This document shows, one piece after another, positions 45,624 to 56,348 of a stretch of 64,000 nt of DNA; position 1 is the stretch's first letter; each line of letters opens with the position of its first letter. The notes beneath the pieces are model-generated. The model saw only the letters and a program-made list of their open reading frames with translations, had not been told where the DNA came from and ran no database searches. This DNA comes from Agarophyton chilense (Eukaryota; Rhodophyta; Florideophyceae; Gracilariales; Gracilariaceae). The stretch spans positions 558,001-622,000 of the forward strand of contig JARGXX010000013.1 in the NCBI GenBank assembly GCA_030374765.1. Reading direction: 5' to 3'. Made by a program: the position numbers and the translations under genes.

Positions 45624-47396
45624 CTATGAAGTAGACTTCGCCTTACCCCGTTTTAAGTTTTTAGAGTTCCAAGCTGGGTCGAGAAAATGCTTGAAGCCAC
45701 ACAAATAACTCAGCGCCAGAACCAGAGCTTGAGCAATCGCAAAGGACTCAACGGCTGATAGCCGAGGGTAATTCCAAGCCTTCTGTCTTTGAGCAATATC
45801 TGTACAAATCCAGCCCTTCGGAGTTCGGCTAACAACCCCAAAAGAAGAAACCCCAGAAAATTCTTGGGTATATGGATTATCGAAAGAACCATAAGATATG
45901 ACTTTGGTACTCATTGGTGGGCATCGCAATTCCTTCACAGGCGCTTCTGCCACCCAGCGTTGGTAGATAATGATTTCCAATACAGGCAGCATCAAAGGCA
46001 TGAGCTCTCTCAAAGCCCTTTGTCTGATGTGTCGGAAGAGAAATGTGGGAGCAAGAAAACGATGGGGAATGAAATCGAAGGAAAGCGGGCGCAAGATCTC
46101 GAGAAGTAGTTTTGAGAAAAAAACATTAGCATCCAAACTCGGAGTTCTTCGGCGCAACAGGCATTCTGCCCGATTGACGGAGTTTCGTCCGCATTGAAAC
46201 GTATACAGCTTCTGACCTGGGACGTGAGTCAAATTATTTGACAGCGTGAAAAGTGCCGCCTGCTCCTCACCGTCGTCTCTGCGACTAGTTTCACCCGTTT
46301 CCCTCTTCAACCAAGAATGCAAGGTGGATAAATGGTTGACTCCGTTTGCATTTCGAAATATGAACATCGCCGAATCTGGCTTCAAGCCACCTAGGTCAGA
46401 AAAGACTACATTTTGGTGTCCAAAGATGAAGCCTGGATCTCTATCCAAGATCAAATCTCGGTCGATGTAAACGAAATGTTCGTATCCGTGATGCTCCAAG
46501 AGCCATATTCCTGTCAACACTTTCAACCAGTTCAGCTTTACAGGTCTTCCTCCCCGGGTTACTAGGGGTACTCTGAAATTCAATACGTCGCAACTGGTTC
46601 GAAACCTGATGTTTGCCACCCCTTTGAAGTGATTACACGAGTATATTGCACATCGCCCATCACCGCGCTGGACCACGGAGTAGGAAAAGTTATGCAATAC
46701 AAAGCTACCAATATTCACTGCGTCTACACTGTTTTGTTTCTTCACCACAAGCGAATAGTTCGGTATTGTATTGAAATGTTGCATACGTATCCAAAAGAAT
46801 AGAATCATTGCAGATAGTAATGCCGGAAAAATACGTGTAGTTCGGAATCGAAAAAGGAACATAGCACACAAGCCAAGTGCCTCTAGACCAGGAATTTGAA
46901 ATGACCTCATAGACTTTGTTTTGCGAAATAGGAAGTCCCCGTGTCGCAATTCCCAGCGAATCTCAGTTCCAGCCTTGCTCACAACAGCCTTTCCATTGCT
47001 CAGTTGCAAGGCGCACGAACCCTCACAGAAATGCCACAACATTTCCCGGTTGATAACTCCGTCCACGTCGCCTTCTTGAACATGAAGAATTGGATCATCC
47101 TTGCAAAAGTATTTTACGCAAACAAATGAACTTGGAAACACAACGGCAGCGGGTTCTTTTTCTGTCATGAGGAGTCTAGAACAATAATCAGAAAAGTTCT
47201 TTTCAGCGAGCCCTTGAGAAAGAAGTTCTGAGTATCTTTTCCCTAGAAATGTAGCTCGCGTTAAAGAAGAATTTGGACCAATGAACGCTGAGACTGATGA
47301 GCTACATCTTTGTTCTTTAGCGACACAAAGTGGTAGAATGTGTTCAAGGAATAAAACAATAGCGAAAGAGGTCAAGAGAGTTTTCATAATCACCAA
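45624..47396 (-). CDS. Putative secretory-pathway glycosyltransferase with a DxD-type motif
   Basis: 590 residues, one exon. It opens with a hydrophobic signal sequence (MKTLLTSFAIVLFLEHILPL). A second strongly hydrophobic segment near residues 190-212 (IFPALLSAMILFFWIRM) probably spans the membrane. The following domain contains KLNWLKVLTGIWLLEHHGYEHFVY and IDRDLIL (about residue 312), then a VVFSDLG strand. This is the pattern of a GT-A fold transferase with an acidic metal-binding motif, where a long-range helix precedes the D-x-D strand. Donor and acceptor are unknown. A pair of neighbouring Cys and several NxS/T sites suit a luminal protein. It could be a divergent alpha-galactosyl/mannosyltransferase-like enzyme. 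Family assignment is tentative; membrane and secretory location is firmer. Confidence 0.55.
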   Translation of the reverse strand: MVIMKTLLTSFAIVLFLEHILPLCVAKEQRCSSSVSAFIGPNSSLTRATFLGKRYSELLSQGLAEKNFSDYCSRLLMTEKEPAAVVFPSSFVCVKYFCKDDPILHVQEGDVDGVINREMLWHFCEGSCALQLSNGKAVVSKAGTEIRWELRHGDFLFRKTKSMRSFQIPGLEALGLCAMFLFRFRTTRIFPALLSAMILFFWIRMQHFNTIPNYSLVVKKQNSVDAVNIGSFVLHNFSYSVVQRGDGRCAIYSCNHFKGVANIRFRTSCDVLNFRVPLVTRGGRPVKLNWLKVLTGIWLLEHHGYEHFVYIDRDLILDRDPGFIFGHQNVVFSDLGGLKPDSAMFIFRNANGVNHLSTLHSWLKRETGETSRRDDGEEQAALFTLSNNLTHVPGQKLYTFQCGRNSVNRAECLLRRRTPSLDANVFFSKLLLEILRPLSFDFIPHRFLAPTFLFRHIRQRALRELMPLMLPVLEIIIYQRWVAEAPVKELRCPPMSTKVISYGSFDNPYTQEFSGVSSFGVVSRTPKGWICTDIAQRQKAWNYPRLSAVESFAIAQALVLALSYLCGFKHFLDPAWNSKNLKRGKAKSTS

Positions 47397-48258
47397 GTCT
47401 GCTGTTTAACGACTGAAAACAAAAGTACCCCTCCAAACACGATTTCCTGGTCAAGCTAACACTCGGTTGCCATTCTTTGTGGACACCCCCAAATCTTCAG
47501 ACTCTTAACGTACAGGCTGCAAATCTCGTGGGAAATGCTCTAAATGATATTGCGAATGTTGAATAGTCAAAATTGTTCGATTCGAGCTATCTCAGGAGAA
47601 AGCCATAATTGGGCATGGTAAAAAAGAAAGAGCACGAAACCATGCTTTGTTCGTTACAAAAGCGGGCCGAACCCCTTTCAAGAGATAGCGGTACCCGAGC
47701 CCGTTCGTCAAGCCGTTCTTGATGACATCTTCTGAGATACACACATGCAACCCATGAAAGGGGGGGGGCAGCAGGCAAACACCTTTGCGTCATGTGAAGT
47801 CAGTCAAGTATTAATAATTTCTCCCCTCATGACAGTAGACCACGTCGAGATCTTCCTTGTTCAGTATATTGAGCATTATTTGTCTGCAGTGTTCAAAACA
47901 ATAGCGCGTGACAGTTGTTTCTTGAGACCATTGAAAAGGAGAGATGGTTTGTCTAAAACCTGATGTACTGTTTCGTTTACGGAAAAACATGTGTGGTTAA
48001 TATCTTGGCTAAGGATGCACGAGTCAAAAGTAGGTTTCAAACCTTCCCTGACTGTGGGTGTGTACTGCAAAAGGTGCAACTGATCTAGAGAGCAGAACAG
48101 CGTCTTCTACTAATCCGTGATTCTGCGCTTCGACGTCTTTCTCGTTATGGGTTCAAGGATTGTGCCTTAGTATTCTTGGAGTTTGTCAATGTCTTTTGTT
48201 TGGGCTCGCCGATATCCTTACCGAAGCACATAATCAAGAACGACGTAAACAGGGAGAT
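47397..48258. other. Intergenic region
   Basis: No gene seen in about 0.86 kb. A G-run lies at 47761-47768. It should contain the promoter of the glycosyltransferase-like gene and the 3' end of the Nudix gene. Confidence 0.5.
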
Positions 48259-48957
48259 TCAACGCTCTTCGATGAATTGCGCGATCCTACCACGCGCGGC
48301 GAAGGCGAACGATATGGCTGCAAGAGTTAACCCACATCTTATGCCCCCCGTCATAACACAATCCCCTAATTCATCCATGGAGACCCATTCTACTTTCTCA
48401 ATGACCTCAGCCTCATCTTTTTGGTCTGTGACTCTTTCCGCTTGATCGACCAGGACGGCGTATATGGGAATATCGGTCATTACTATGGCTGTGTTGAAGT
48501 TACACCACCCAAGGTGCCATACCTTTTTCGTAGCCACACCGAGCTCTTCCCGCACTTCACGGGCAGCTGCATCAGCGTGAGACTCACCATGATCTGGAAA
48601 TCCTCGAGGAAGCTCTTTGGAGTAGAAGCCATGCGACGAGTTTAGAGGACTATCAAAGGCAATAGCCCCCGGAACTGCGGAAGGAACAGTTCGCCATTGG
48701 CGAATCAAAGCAATTTGGTTATGTTCGTTGACGGGAAGCGTTATAGCACCTGTGGGTTCAGCGATAGCGACGAGATCATATTGAGGACGTTTGGATCCAT
48801 CGGTGACAGTGACATGGTAAAAACGACTATAGGGCGAATTATCAACTAAGAGATCTGGATGCTTGTCGATTCGGGGGCAAGTGACGTTTGGTTTGAAGTT
48901 CGGGTTTGCTTGCTTCACATCGGAAAAGAAACATAGATGTTGCGGCGGTTCGCTCAT
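48259..48957 (-). CDS. Nudix hydrolase (ADP-ribose/nucleoside-diphosphate-sugar pyrophosphatase-like)
   Basis: 232 residues, one exon. The Nudix box GX5EX7REUXEEXGU is perfect: G-FPDHG-E-SHADAAA-REVREELGV at about residues 119-141. The Glu residues there coordinate the catalytic magnesium. Upstream, AIAEPTGAITLPVNEHNQIA and LIRQWRTVP form the strand-turn that in ADP-ribose pyrophosphatases contacts the substrate. The downstream VEWVSMDEL closes the fold. The enzyme probably hydrolyses ADP-ribose or a nucleotide sugar to nucleoside monophosphate and sugar phosphate. No targeting peptide is evident, so it is presumably cytosolic. The exact substrate cannot be assigned. Confidence 0.88.
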   Translation of the reverse strand: MSEPPQHLCFFSDVKQANPNFKPNVTCPRIDKHPDLLVDNSPYSRFYHVTVTDGSKRPQYDLVAIAEPTGAITLPVNEHNQIALIRQWRTVPSAVPGAIAFDSPLNSSHGFYSKELPRGFPDHGESHADAAAREVREELGVATKKVWHLGWCNFNTAIVMTDIPIYAVLVDQAERVTDQKDEAEVIEKVEWVSMDELGDCVMTGGIRCGLTLAAISFAFAARGRIAQFIEER

Positions 48958-51900
48958 GGTTTGTTTTCAGTGAGCGTGAGGATACCAAGGGTGGCATGCG
49001 GTGGAAAAGTGAAGGAAGAAACAGGCTGAATGAGACAAAATTTGTCCAACTTTGCCAATGAAAATATCGATCTAGTAATCGAGATTGTGAGCCGTGAAGG
49101 TAGGATTAGCAGTTCAAGAGGCGACATAGGATGCAGAATCCGGGCTTGGCTTACTTTTTCAGCAGGAATTGGGACACTGGAGATCTGTTCCAATTTAGGA
49201 TATATTTGGGAATGAGCCAGATGGCCAGCATGCTTCTCACGACACGGGGAAGGGATGAAGATAAGCCTGTATCCAAAAGTGTGAAAGGCCATCTTAGGCC
49301 ACGGCAATCATCGAAATGATGCAACGCAGAGAGGTGTTTCCACGACCGATATGTGCGACTTGACCCTCATAAACGCCATCAATTCTTTCGGCGTGTAGCT
49401 AGCTAGCTCTGGCTAAGAATAGCAATCTACCCCCTCATTCGTGGTGCAGTGCAGTTTACAGTTCGCCGGTTCCTCTCAGTAAGCTGTCCGTTTTCAGGTG
49501 GGCAAGCACCATTTTAGCACCTCGGCAGCTTTTTAGCAGTGATATCGGATAACAAAGTTTCAAGTTCCCGATTTCGTTGGAAGCAAAACTGAAATCGCTC
49601 GACCGCATTTCTGCACTGTTCTTTGCACAGAATAAGGCCGAGAAATCCGCGAGAAAGTTCAGGCCTGCGTTGAATTGTTTTGATAACACCTGCGTAAGAT
49701 TACTAATACTAGATTAGGACCTTGATGAAGCTCGAATTGCAAACTCGTTTGCCTTTTCCGTCGATCGGATCCAGGAAAGGCAGGACGTTCTACAAAGATA
49801 TGTCATTCGTGCCAATTGCATTCTACTATGCTTATTCAATGCAACGAAAAACATCCGATCGTGCTGTATCATCGAACTTGTTTCCCTATGCACCCCTTCG
49901 CCACATCACTTCCCAGCTCGGATAAGGGGGATCAACGAACCATCAGCCAGCTGCAAACCCTGGTCAGCAATCACCCCCGATAAAAATAACGACGAGGATC
50001 GCAGAATTCTGACGAAAAGAAGCATGTGTCCCTCAAAGGGTGGACAGTCAATTCAACTTGTGGCCGTGACATGCAGATATTTACTGCTGAATGTTTAATC
50101 GCCGTGTCACTTCAAATGCAAACTAGCTGCAGCGGACAAGGTAACTTTCCGGATTAGATTGTTCGGGCCGGTAATGTTGTGGTAAAATGGACCTCTTTAG
50201 CCGGTCCCTCCCCCACAATCTCAAGTTGGAGAGAGAAACGAATGAAAGTTCAAGTTCTCCAATTGTTTTAATGGCGTATGAAGACGTGGCAAGATGATCG
50301 GTTCTGTGTCTCCTGTGAGACTGCTTGCGTTTGCTGAAGCATCTATCAAAGAAAGCATCAAGCTTTGATATGCAAGCATTTCTACACCTCACATGCCAAG
50401 CTTTGTCGCAACATGTTGACGATTTGCTTTTAGTTTGTACTTGTCGATAGCAGCCAAGCAGAGCACGAAGAGCATAAGAAGACCCGCTAAAAGGAACTTC
50501 GTTTGGGTGGCAAGCAGTATGCATTTGTGCGAAGCATTTGCTGCATGCTTTGGGATCGATATAACTTCTTTTGTTCTTGTAGCGGCCACTCGCAACGTTG
50601 CACATTTAGCACTGCGTGTCACGGTTACCCCGAGCAAAGATTGACAAATTTCAGTGGCGGCGATTGGGCCGCAGTAATTTTCTGCAGGGTTTGGCAAATG
50701 CTATCATACAGGGTTTGGAAGCGGTTCTCGTTCGTTTTATTCTGTAGTCCATAACTTTGCTTCCCTTGGGGGCAAGCTTTCGGGCAGAATTTCGTGATAC
50801 ACCAAACAAAACAAAAAGAAGCTATTTTGGCCGCACAACTGCGGTGGCCCGATTGACCTGCCTCAACCTGTTGTCATTTCTCAAGATACCATCTTGTGGA
50901 ACATCCAGGAGATATTTTCCTCGATGCACGCTCTATTTGTGTTGCCTCTCAAAGATCGCGATACAATTCTCTGTCAAGTCTGGTATCAAGGGAAAAGGGA
51001 AATGTAAGATGTGCTTGCGCAAAGAAATTCGACTCGTCCATAATTGGAAAAACGACCGTCATCTTTCACGCAGGATTGGGAACAACTGAGGGTTTAGAGC
51101 TGAGCCTTTTCCCTGAGCTGATGTACGACAGAAAAATGTAGATTTGAGAAAAGACTCGAGACGTCTTTTTGCGTGATGCACCAAAAAACGATGGAAAACA
51201 GACATGATGTTGCACAGGTCATAACTTCTCAAAGAGGATCTCTTGAGGTCAGATCTCACGTCAATTCTCAAGCAGCGTATCAGAGAGCGTAATAAACAGT
51301 GCGCAACGCATGAGCACGCGAGTGGTTCCAACGCATATCTCTTGACTAAAATAAATGCTTCTAGCTGAAACTTGTAGACGGGAAAAAGTCAGCTGAAGCC
51401 AGACAGAAGCCAAACAGAAGCGCAGAGAGACAAACAGATCTACCGCTCGTAGGAGCAAAAAAAAAAACAACGCGGGTGACATTGCGCAATCGCAATGCAG
51501 ATCAACGAAAGCTGGTGTGAACCAAGAAAGCGACAATGCTGAGAAATGTGACTTGATGATGGTATAAGACAAGCAAGGAACACGAAGGGACGATCACCAA
51601 ACACGGCTTCATCGACAGCAGCACGTGACAAAAACGGTGTGCGGTAAATTTTGTGCCGCACGTTGCCCACACGCATGAATTTAAAAAGAATCGCAGAGAA
51701 GGAAACAAACATCAGCAAGTGATTTCTCTGTCAGTGGAGGTCGACTCCAATGCTCATGGGAGCGATTTTGAGGGGAAAAAAGGCGCCGGACACATATCGA
51801 CAAGCATAACAGCGGAGGCCCGACGAGAAGCACTGAACAAACAATGAATGGAGCACATGTGGCCAACGCAAGCCAAGCAGGCGCTGCGAAAGCGCGGGGA

Positions 51901-52615
51901 ATAGACACAAGCGGCCGGCGACGAATCACAACAGGCGACAGATCTCTCGCGACTACGAAGGCGGAATTAGACGCAAGAGAAGAGGAGCGGAACAAGAACG
52001 CGAGAGAGAAGCAAAGCTGGCGTACGAAAAAAACGCGTCGCTACGTGGACGCAAGCAAAACAAGCAAGCGCGTGACCGGCTCTGCCAGGCATGAGCCGCA
52101 CCGACGGCGTGCGCGGCGGCGAGAAGCCTAACGTGGAGCCAACGGCTGCCGACGGGGGCGGAAGTGCGCCGTGCGCGAGAGGGCGACGGGCATGCGGGAC
52201 GGGCATGCGGACGGGCAGCGACAGCAGTCGAGCTGCGGGAGTGCGCGTCGCAACTTCTGCCCGCGCCGATGGCGTCGGTACTACCTTCGTAATTATGCAC
52301 TCAGCCGCCGCTGCCGTGACAGCGGCGGTTGCGCGCCCCAAAACGGCGCGTGCGCTGATTACACTGCGCGCGCGCCATGCGCGCATCCATTTCGCGACCG
52401 TGGCGCCACGTCACGAGTCTCAGCGAGCGTGCCTTCCTCCTCCGCATCCCATTCGCGCTGCAAAGGCGCGCGCCAGTCCCACCCCCACTCCCCCCCACCC
52501 GCTCTACTAAACCCCCCCCCCCGCCAAACCTTCATCCCCGACGTCGGCCGCGCCCCCCCCCTCTCAACCGTCCAACCGTTTCTTCTCTTACCTTCCCGTA
52601 CTGCAAGCATCCGCC
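48958..52615. other. Long gap without a supportable gene
   Basis: About 3.7 kb, the largest gap in the right half. Open frames are short and overlapping on both strands. The most gene-like is 50389-50697 (-), with one hydrophobic segment (FLLAGLLMLFVLCLAAI), but it has no homologue I recognise. Composition shifts from mixed to very GC- and CpG-rich after about 51900, ending in C-rich tracts (52490-52560) just before the next gene, a promoter-like arrangement. A non-coding RNA or a multi-exon gene could be hidden here. Confidence 0.45.
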
Positions 52616-53671
52616 ATGCAGACCACCAACCCCCTCCTATCTCCCCCAACTCCAGACCACCTTGCCGGCCTGCAGCCCACCTGTCTTCGCCTCGCCTTCC
52701 GGCTCGATAGCCCCCGCAGTCGCCCCTACTCCATCCAGCTTTCCGTGCCCTCCTTGCACATTTCCGTGCAGACAGAGCAGACCGTATTTTCCACCTTTTC
52801 AACCGCTCTAACCGTCCCCTCCTGCCCTCCAGATACCACAATAACCCTCAGACTTCTCAACAAGCACAACATCCTCGCAACTCTCCCGTTAACTTACGCC
52901 AGGTTGCTCTCCTCTCTCAAGCACGCTATCGACACACCTCACGCCTTAATCCACATATTCGCCGCTCCTCACGCCCCCGAACTCGCTACGCTGCGCGCAA
53001 GTCTGCGTATCTCATCGCGGGGCATTTTGAATGCAGCGCGCGCCCGTTTCTCCACAATTGGTGACTGTGTTGTCTCGCTCAGCTATCTCTGCAGAGGCTC
53101 CTGGATCCAATTCTATCGCTCTGGCACTCCGAAGGAACGTCAAGCCGGCGGCGAACTTCTGTCGTACGGACCAGAGCAAGGAGCTGACACACAAATTCGC
53201 ATCGAAGCGTTCCGCATGACCAACACTCGATTCAACCTCGTAGCTTCTGTCGATGTCACTCTACAGCATTTGCTCAAAATTGGTCGTCAAATTCCGTTGC
53301 TCAACAACTTCTCAGCCAAGGGGTATGTCAAGATCAGAGATGCTCAGGTCGAAAAACACACCGCTCAAATTGCTCTAGATGTCTTTCTGTATGCTCGCCC
53401 GTTTGAAACCGGGATGCCCCTTGTCGAAACCAGACCGTCGGAACATCCCATTGCACCACCTAGTGTTGTAATGACGCCATCCAACTTCAAGCGAGCAGCA
53501 AATACGTACGACTTCCGTGCACCGGGTTTCCGCAGCTTCGTCAGAGGACTTTTGGGTATGAGGAGGCGAAAGAAGCTCCATCAGGCTGCGCTCATGATCG
53601 TACAGACCATCGAGAAAGACGCCAAGGAGGGCCGTACTGACGGAAAACCACAACTTCCAGTCTCATCCTAA
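52616..53671 (+). CDS. Conserved-looking protein with a possible C2-like beta-sandwich
   Basis: 351 residues from ATG, one exon. The first half is rich in short beta-type stretches (CLRLAFRLDSP, SIQLSVPSLHISVQT, ITLRLLNKHNILATLPLTY) like repeats of a C2 or copine-type sandwich. A second set follows (VVSLSYLCRGSWIQFYRSGT, IRIEAFRMTNTRFNLVASVD) with a helical LQHLLKIGRQIPLLNNFS. The C-terminus is basic (FVRGLLGMRRRKKLHQAALM). There is no signal peptide or clear membrane segment. The calcium-binding Asp pattern of a classical C2 domain is not evident. I do not recognise a specific family. The frame, length and coding-like composition make it a confident gene with an unsure function. Confidence 0.6.
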   Translation: MQTTNPLLSPPTPDHLAGLQPTCLRLAFRLDSPRSRPYSIQLSVPSLHISVQTEQTVFSTFSTALTVPSCPPDTTITLRLLNKHNILATLPLTYARLLSSLKHAIDTPHALIHIFAAPHAPELATLRASLRISSRGILNAARARFSTIGDCVVSLSYLCRGSWIQFYRSGTPKERQAGGELLSYGPEQGADTQIRIEAFRMTNTRFNLVASVDVTLQHLLKIGRQIPLLNNFSAKGYVKIRDAQVEKHTAQIALDVFLYARPFETGMPLVETRPSEHPIAPPSVVMTPSNFKRAANTYDFRAPGFRSFVRGLLGMRRRKKLHQAALMIVQTIEKDAKEGRTDGKPQLPVSS

Positions 53672-53999
53672 CCAATACCTCATCGTAGATCACAACTTCT
53701 CTTAGCTCGTTAGAACAACCTTTTTCTTATTGAAATACCAGTCTTTTTTATCCAGTAAACAAAATAACTGTCCAAATGCACATCGAAATTCGTTTTAGCT
53801 TCAATGCACTCCCTCTTGCTCATTATTATCTTGCCCGGCTCGCACGTTACGAGAGTATAAAATCAATCCTCCTATTCATGTTGCAACATGCTGAACATCA
53901 ACCGGCTGAATGCCTCTACAGTCCCATGTCTTTTTCCAGAGACAAGAACGACAACATATCTGTCTTTGATCGCAGCCGAAGTTCAAGCACATATAGCAA
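53672..53999. other. Intergenic region
   Basis: 328 bp between two + strand genes. No motif seen. Confidence 0.5.
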
Positions 54000-55040
54000 A
54001 TGGGTCGAAAGAAACGCGGGCGTCGACGTCGACGACACAATGGACACACAAACCTCAGAACATGGTTCCCGGTTTTCATGTTCGCAATCAGTGTGCTAGT
54101 GTTCTTAAAAACTCTGCGGAAGACGTCTATGCAGAGCTCAACACAATCATTGAAGCCGTCTTCAAGACCCACTCAACCCGTGGCTTGGTTCGCGCAACCA
54201 GTAAGCGTAGGGAACGCGATCGTGGAGACAATAGAAGAAGAGCCAATCCCAGAAGGGCCGCTACCATTTCCCCGCGTGCAGGAGAATGGAGACACAGTCA
54301 ACGTGCACGCAGGATCTTCTTGGATACCGTCTTTCGCAAGCACCATGCTTCCGGCATTGCCTTCCCACTGGTTGATTGAAACTGTTCCGAAAACAAAGGT
54401 GCGCGAACGGAGTTCTATATTTACGGCTCTGCAGAGAGGGGGTTGGATCGGGTGTGAACGACCTTTTCACCTGGTCTGCAAGGGCGTGTATCGGGCTATA
54501 AAAGTGACCAACGCGATCAATGTAGTGAACATTGGGTGTGAACGAGACGCGGCGTGGTTACCGCATATTGTGAAAAAGCTAAGGGAGGAGTTTAGAATGG
54601 TGAAATTGACTTGCATTGGAGAGCATAGCGATGGATTCGAAGACGTGGATGTCCGATTCGTGAAGATGGACGTGTTTGAAGAGCGCTTTCCGAATGAAAC
54701 TGATATGTTGGTGGCGTACAAATTCGTTGAAACGAGAACGTTAATCAGCGCTATGAAATTCCTGAAAAACGTCAAGAGAAGTGACAGTGTGCAAACGCTG
54801 GTGATTGAGACATTTCCGGACAGCGATAACTCGATTCGAGATGGGTTGCTCAAGATGAACACGGCCATCGCACCATTTTGGTTTCCAACCGCACTGTATC
54901 AGTACAGCAACGAAGAGGAAAACGAAGAAAAGCAAGCCATGAAAATAATCGCGGTGACGGTGAATCAACTGTTCACAGATCGTAACACGCCGAGCATGAT
55001 GGATTTAGTAGACCCCAGAAAGCGACTGGTTCAAGAGTAA
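54000..55040 (+). CDS. Membrane-anchored protein with a methyltransferase-like fold
   Basis: 346 residues, one exon. The N-terminus is a strongly basic cytosolic tail (MGRKKRGRRRRRHNG) followed by a single transmembrane segment near residues 22-41 (WFPVFMFAISVLVFLKTL), the type II arrangement of Golgi enzymes. A low-complexity stem leads to a domain beginning near residue 160. It contains INVVNIGCERDAAWLPHIVK, which resembles motif I of SAM-dependent methyltransferases, then a beta-alpha alternation (KLTCIGEHSDGFEDVDVRFV, MDVFEERFP, DMLVAYKFVE). The DxGxGxG signature is altered to NIGCERD, so activity is uncertain. A polysaccharide or glycan-modifying role is plausible but inferred only from topology. 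Confidence 0.5.
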   Translation: MGRKKRGRRRRRHNGHTNLRTWFPVFMFAISVLVFLKTLRKTSMQSSTQSLKPSSRPTQPVAWFAQPVSVGNAIVETIEEEPIPEGPLPFPRVQENGDTVNVHAGSSWIPSFASTMLPALPSHWLIETVPKTKVRERSSIFTALQRGGWIGCERPFHLVCKGVYRAIKVTNAINVVNIGCERDAAWLPHIVKKLREEFRMVKLTCIGEHSDGFEDVDVRFVKMDVFEERFPNETDMLVAYKFVETRTLISAMKFLKNVKRSDSVQTLVIETFPDSDNSIRDGLLKMNTAIAPFWFPTALYQYSNEEENEEKQAMKIIAVTVNQLFTDRNTPSMMDLVDPRKRLVQE

Positions 55041-55062
55041 AGCAATAGCAGGGCAGCATCGC

Positions 55063-55371
55063 TCACGAAGATGAGCTCACATGTTGCGACAGATAGGTAA
55101 CCACATCCGCCTGGAGGGCGTCAACGGCGCGAAGCACGCCTTCATAGCCGTCGGACAAAGGGGTGTTAACAAAGTGCCGGTGTACACGCTGGTTTTGGGG
55201 TGCGCCGTCGTCAAGCGTGATGCAGTGCGAGGCGTCCAACGTGCAAGGAGAAGCGCTCTGATTGCCCGTCCCCTGGTCGTGTGCGTTCTTCTCGCGCGCT
55301 ATCTTTCCTTCGCTTGCGTTTTGTTCTTCGTGGGCGCTTCTCCGCCCGTCGACGTCCGCGTCTACGTCCAT
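55063..55371 (-). CDS. Possible small acidic protein, 102 residues
   Basis: A complete ATG-to-stop frame that begins MDVDADVDGRRSAHEEQ and ends with a helical segment (DGYEGVLRAVDALQADVVTY) before LSQHVSSSS. The helix pattern faintly recalls the KEOPS subunit Gon7, which is also small and poorly conserved, but the evidence is too thin for a name. It is convergent with the preceding + strand gene, 22 bp apart. It may be a spurious frame in GC-rich sequence. Confidence 0.3.
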   Translation of the reverse strand: MDVDADVDGRRSAHEEQNASEGKIAREKNAHDQGTGNQSASPCTLDASHCITLDDGAPQNQRVHRHFVNTPLSDGYEGVLRAVDALQADVVTYLSQHVSSSS

Positions 55372-56348
55372 CCCCCAGCGCCTCTAGCTTGATGTGTTAG
55401 ACAGAGCCAACGCCAAGAGCGAGACTGACTATGCTTGTACCAGTTATCGAAGCGGAACACAGCGCTTCCAGCAATGCGAGCTGTCCACTTGTCGAGAAGA
55501 TGGATATCCAATGGAAGACAGCCAAGTGGACGCGAGGCGACCACCGCGCCGTGTGTGCCGCACGCTGCCGCCCAACTGGACGATGGCACAACCACTTTGA
55601 CGTCATGTCATCGCCGCCAACACCTCATTCAACCCACGAATTTGCATTTGGCGTGTGCTCGTGCTCTGGCTGCGCATGTTACATACACTGCGTCCGTGAG
55701 AACGTTTTCAGCGCGACCTCGAGGTGCGCCTCAATTACAGATGAACGTCTCTAGAAGCTAGCTACGGGTAGCGGGACATAATAACGAGTGTCGGGCTTCT
55801 TCCGCGGCATGCCCTTTGTTGTGCATACCCTCTTTGATGTAACAACGGCCAGGCTCTCGTGACAAGCTCAAACGTACTGTACAACGCGCTGTGCTCAGCT
55901 CTAATGCACAGCTCAACTCTTTTTTGTAGTGCCGCCGTGCCTACGAACGTAGCTCTAGCAGTCCTCGTCTGCGTCTATCGGTGCGACATCAGCCTGCCTA
56001 GATACGCGCCATCGTGTCAGTCTCCAAATCCTACACGACTCGCTTCCAACTTGGAACAAACGCTCCAGCGAGGCGACACAGTCGCTCCGTCGCATACAAC
56101 AGCTCACGTTTTGGCACGCTCATTCCTCCATCGCTCCTCGTAAACTTACAAACAAATATTCGACTGCCTGCGATCCTAAACTTGAGAGGCACTCAAGCCA
56201 CCACCCTTGCGCTTACGAGTGCCACACAAGTAACCAATTTCCCTCACCACGTTCTCCACGATTCAATAGCCATAATTTACTATGTATAACACACTCACCC
56301 GCGCACAGTAACAAAAACAAAACAACAAACGCAAAGCAAACACATGCC
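55372..56348. other. Intergenic region
   Basis: About 1 kb; several overlapping frames on both strands, none with a motif. It contains the 3' flank of the PP2C gene. Confidence 0.45.

Noticed and set aside
48954-49307. 117-codon - frame directly upstream of the Nudix gene
   Set aside because: It overlaps the Nudix start by a few bases, has no motif and most likely covers the promoter.
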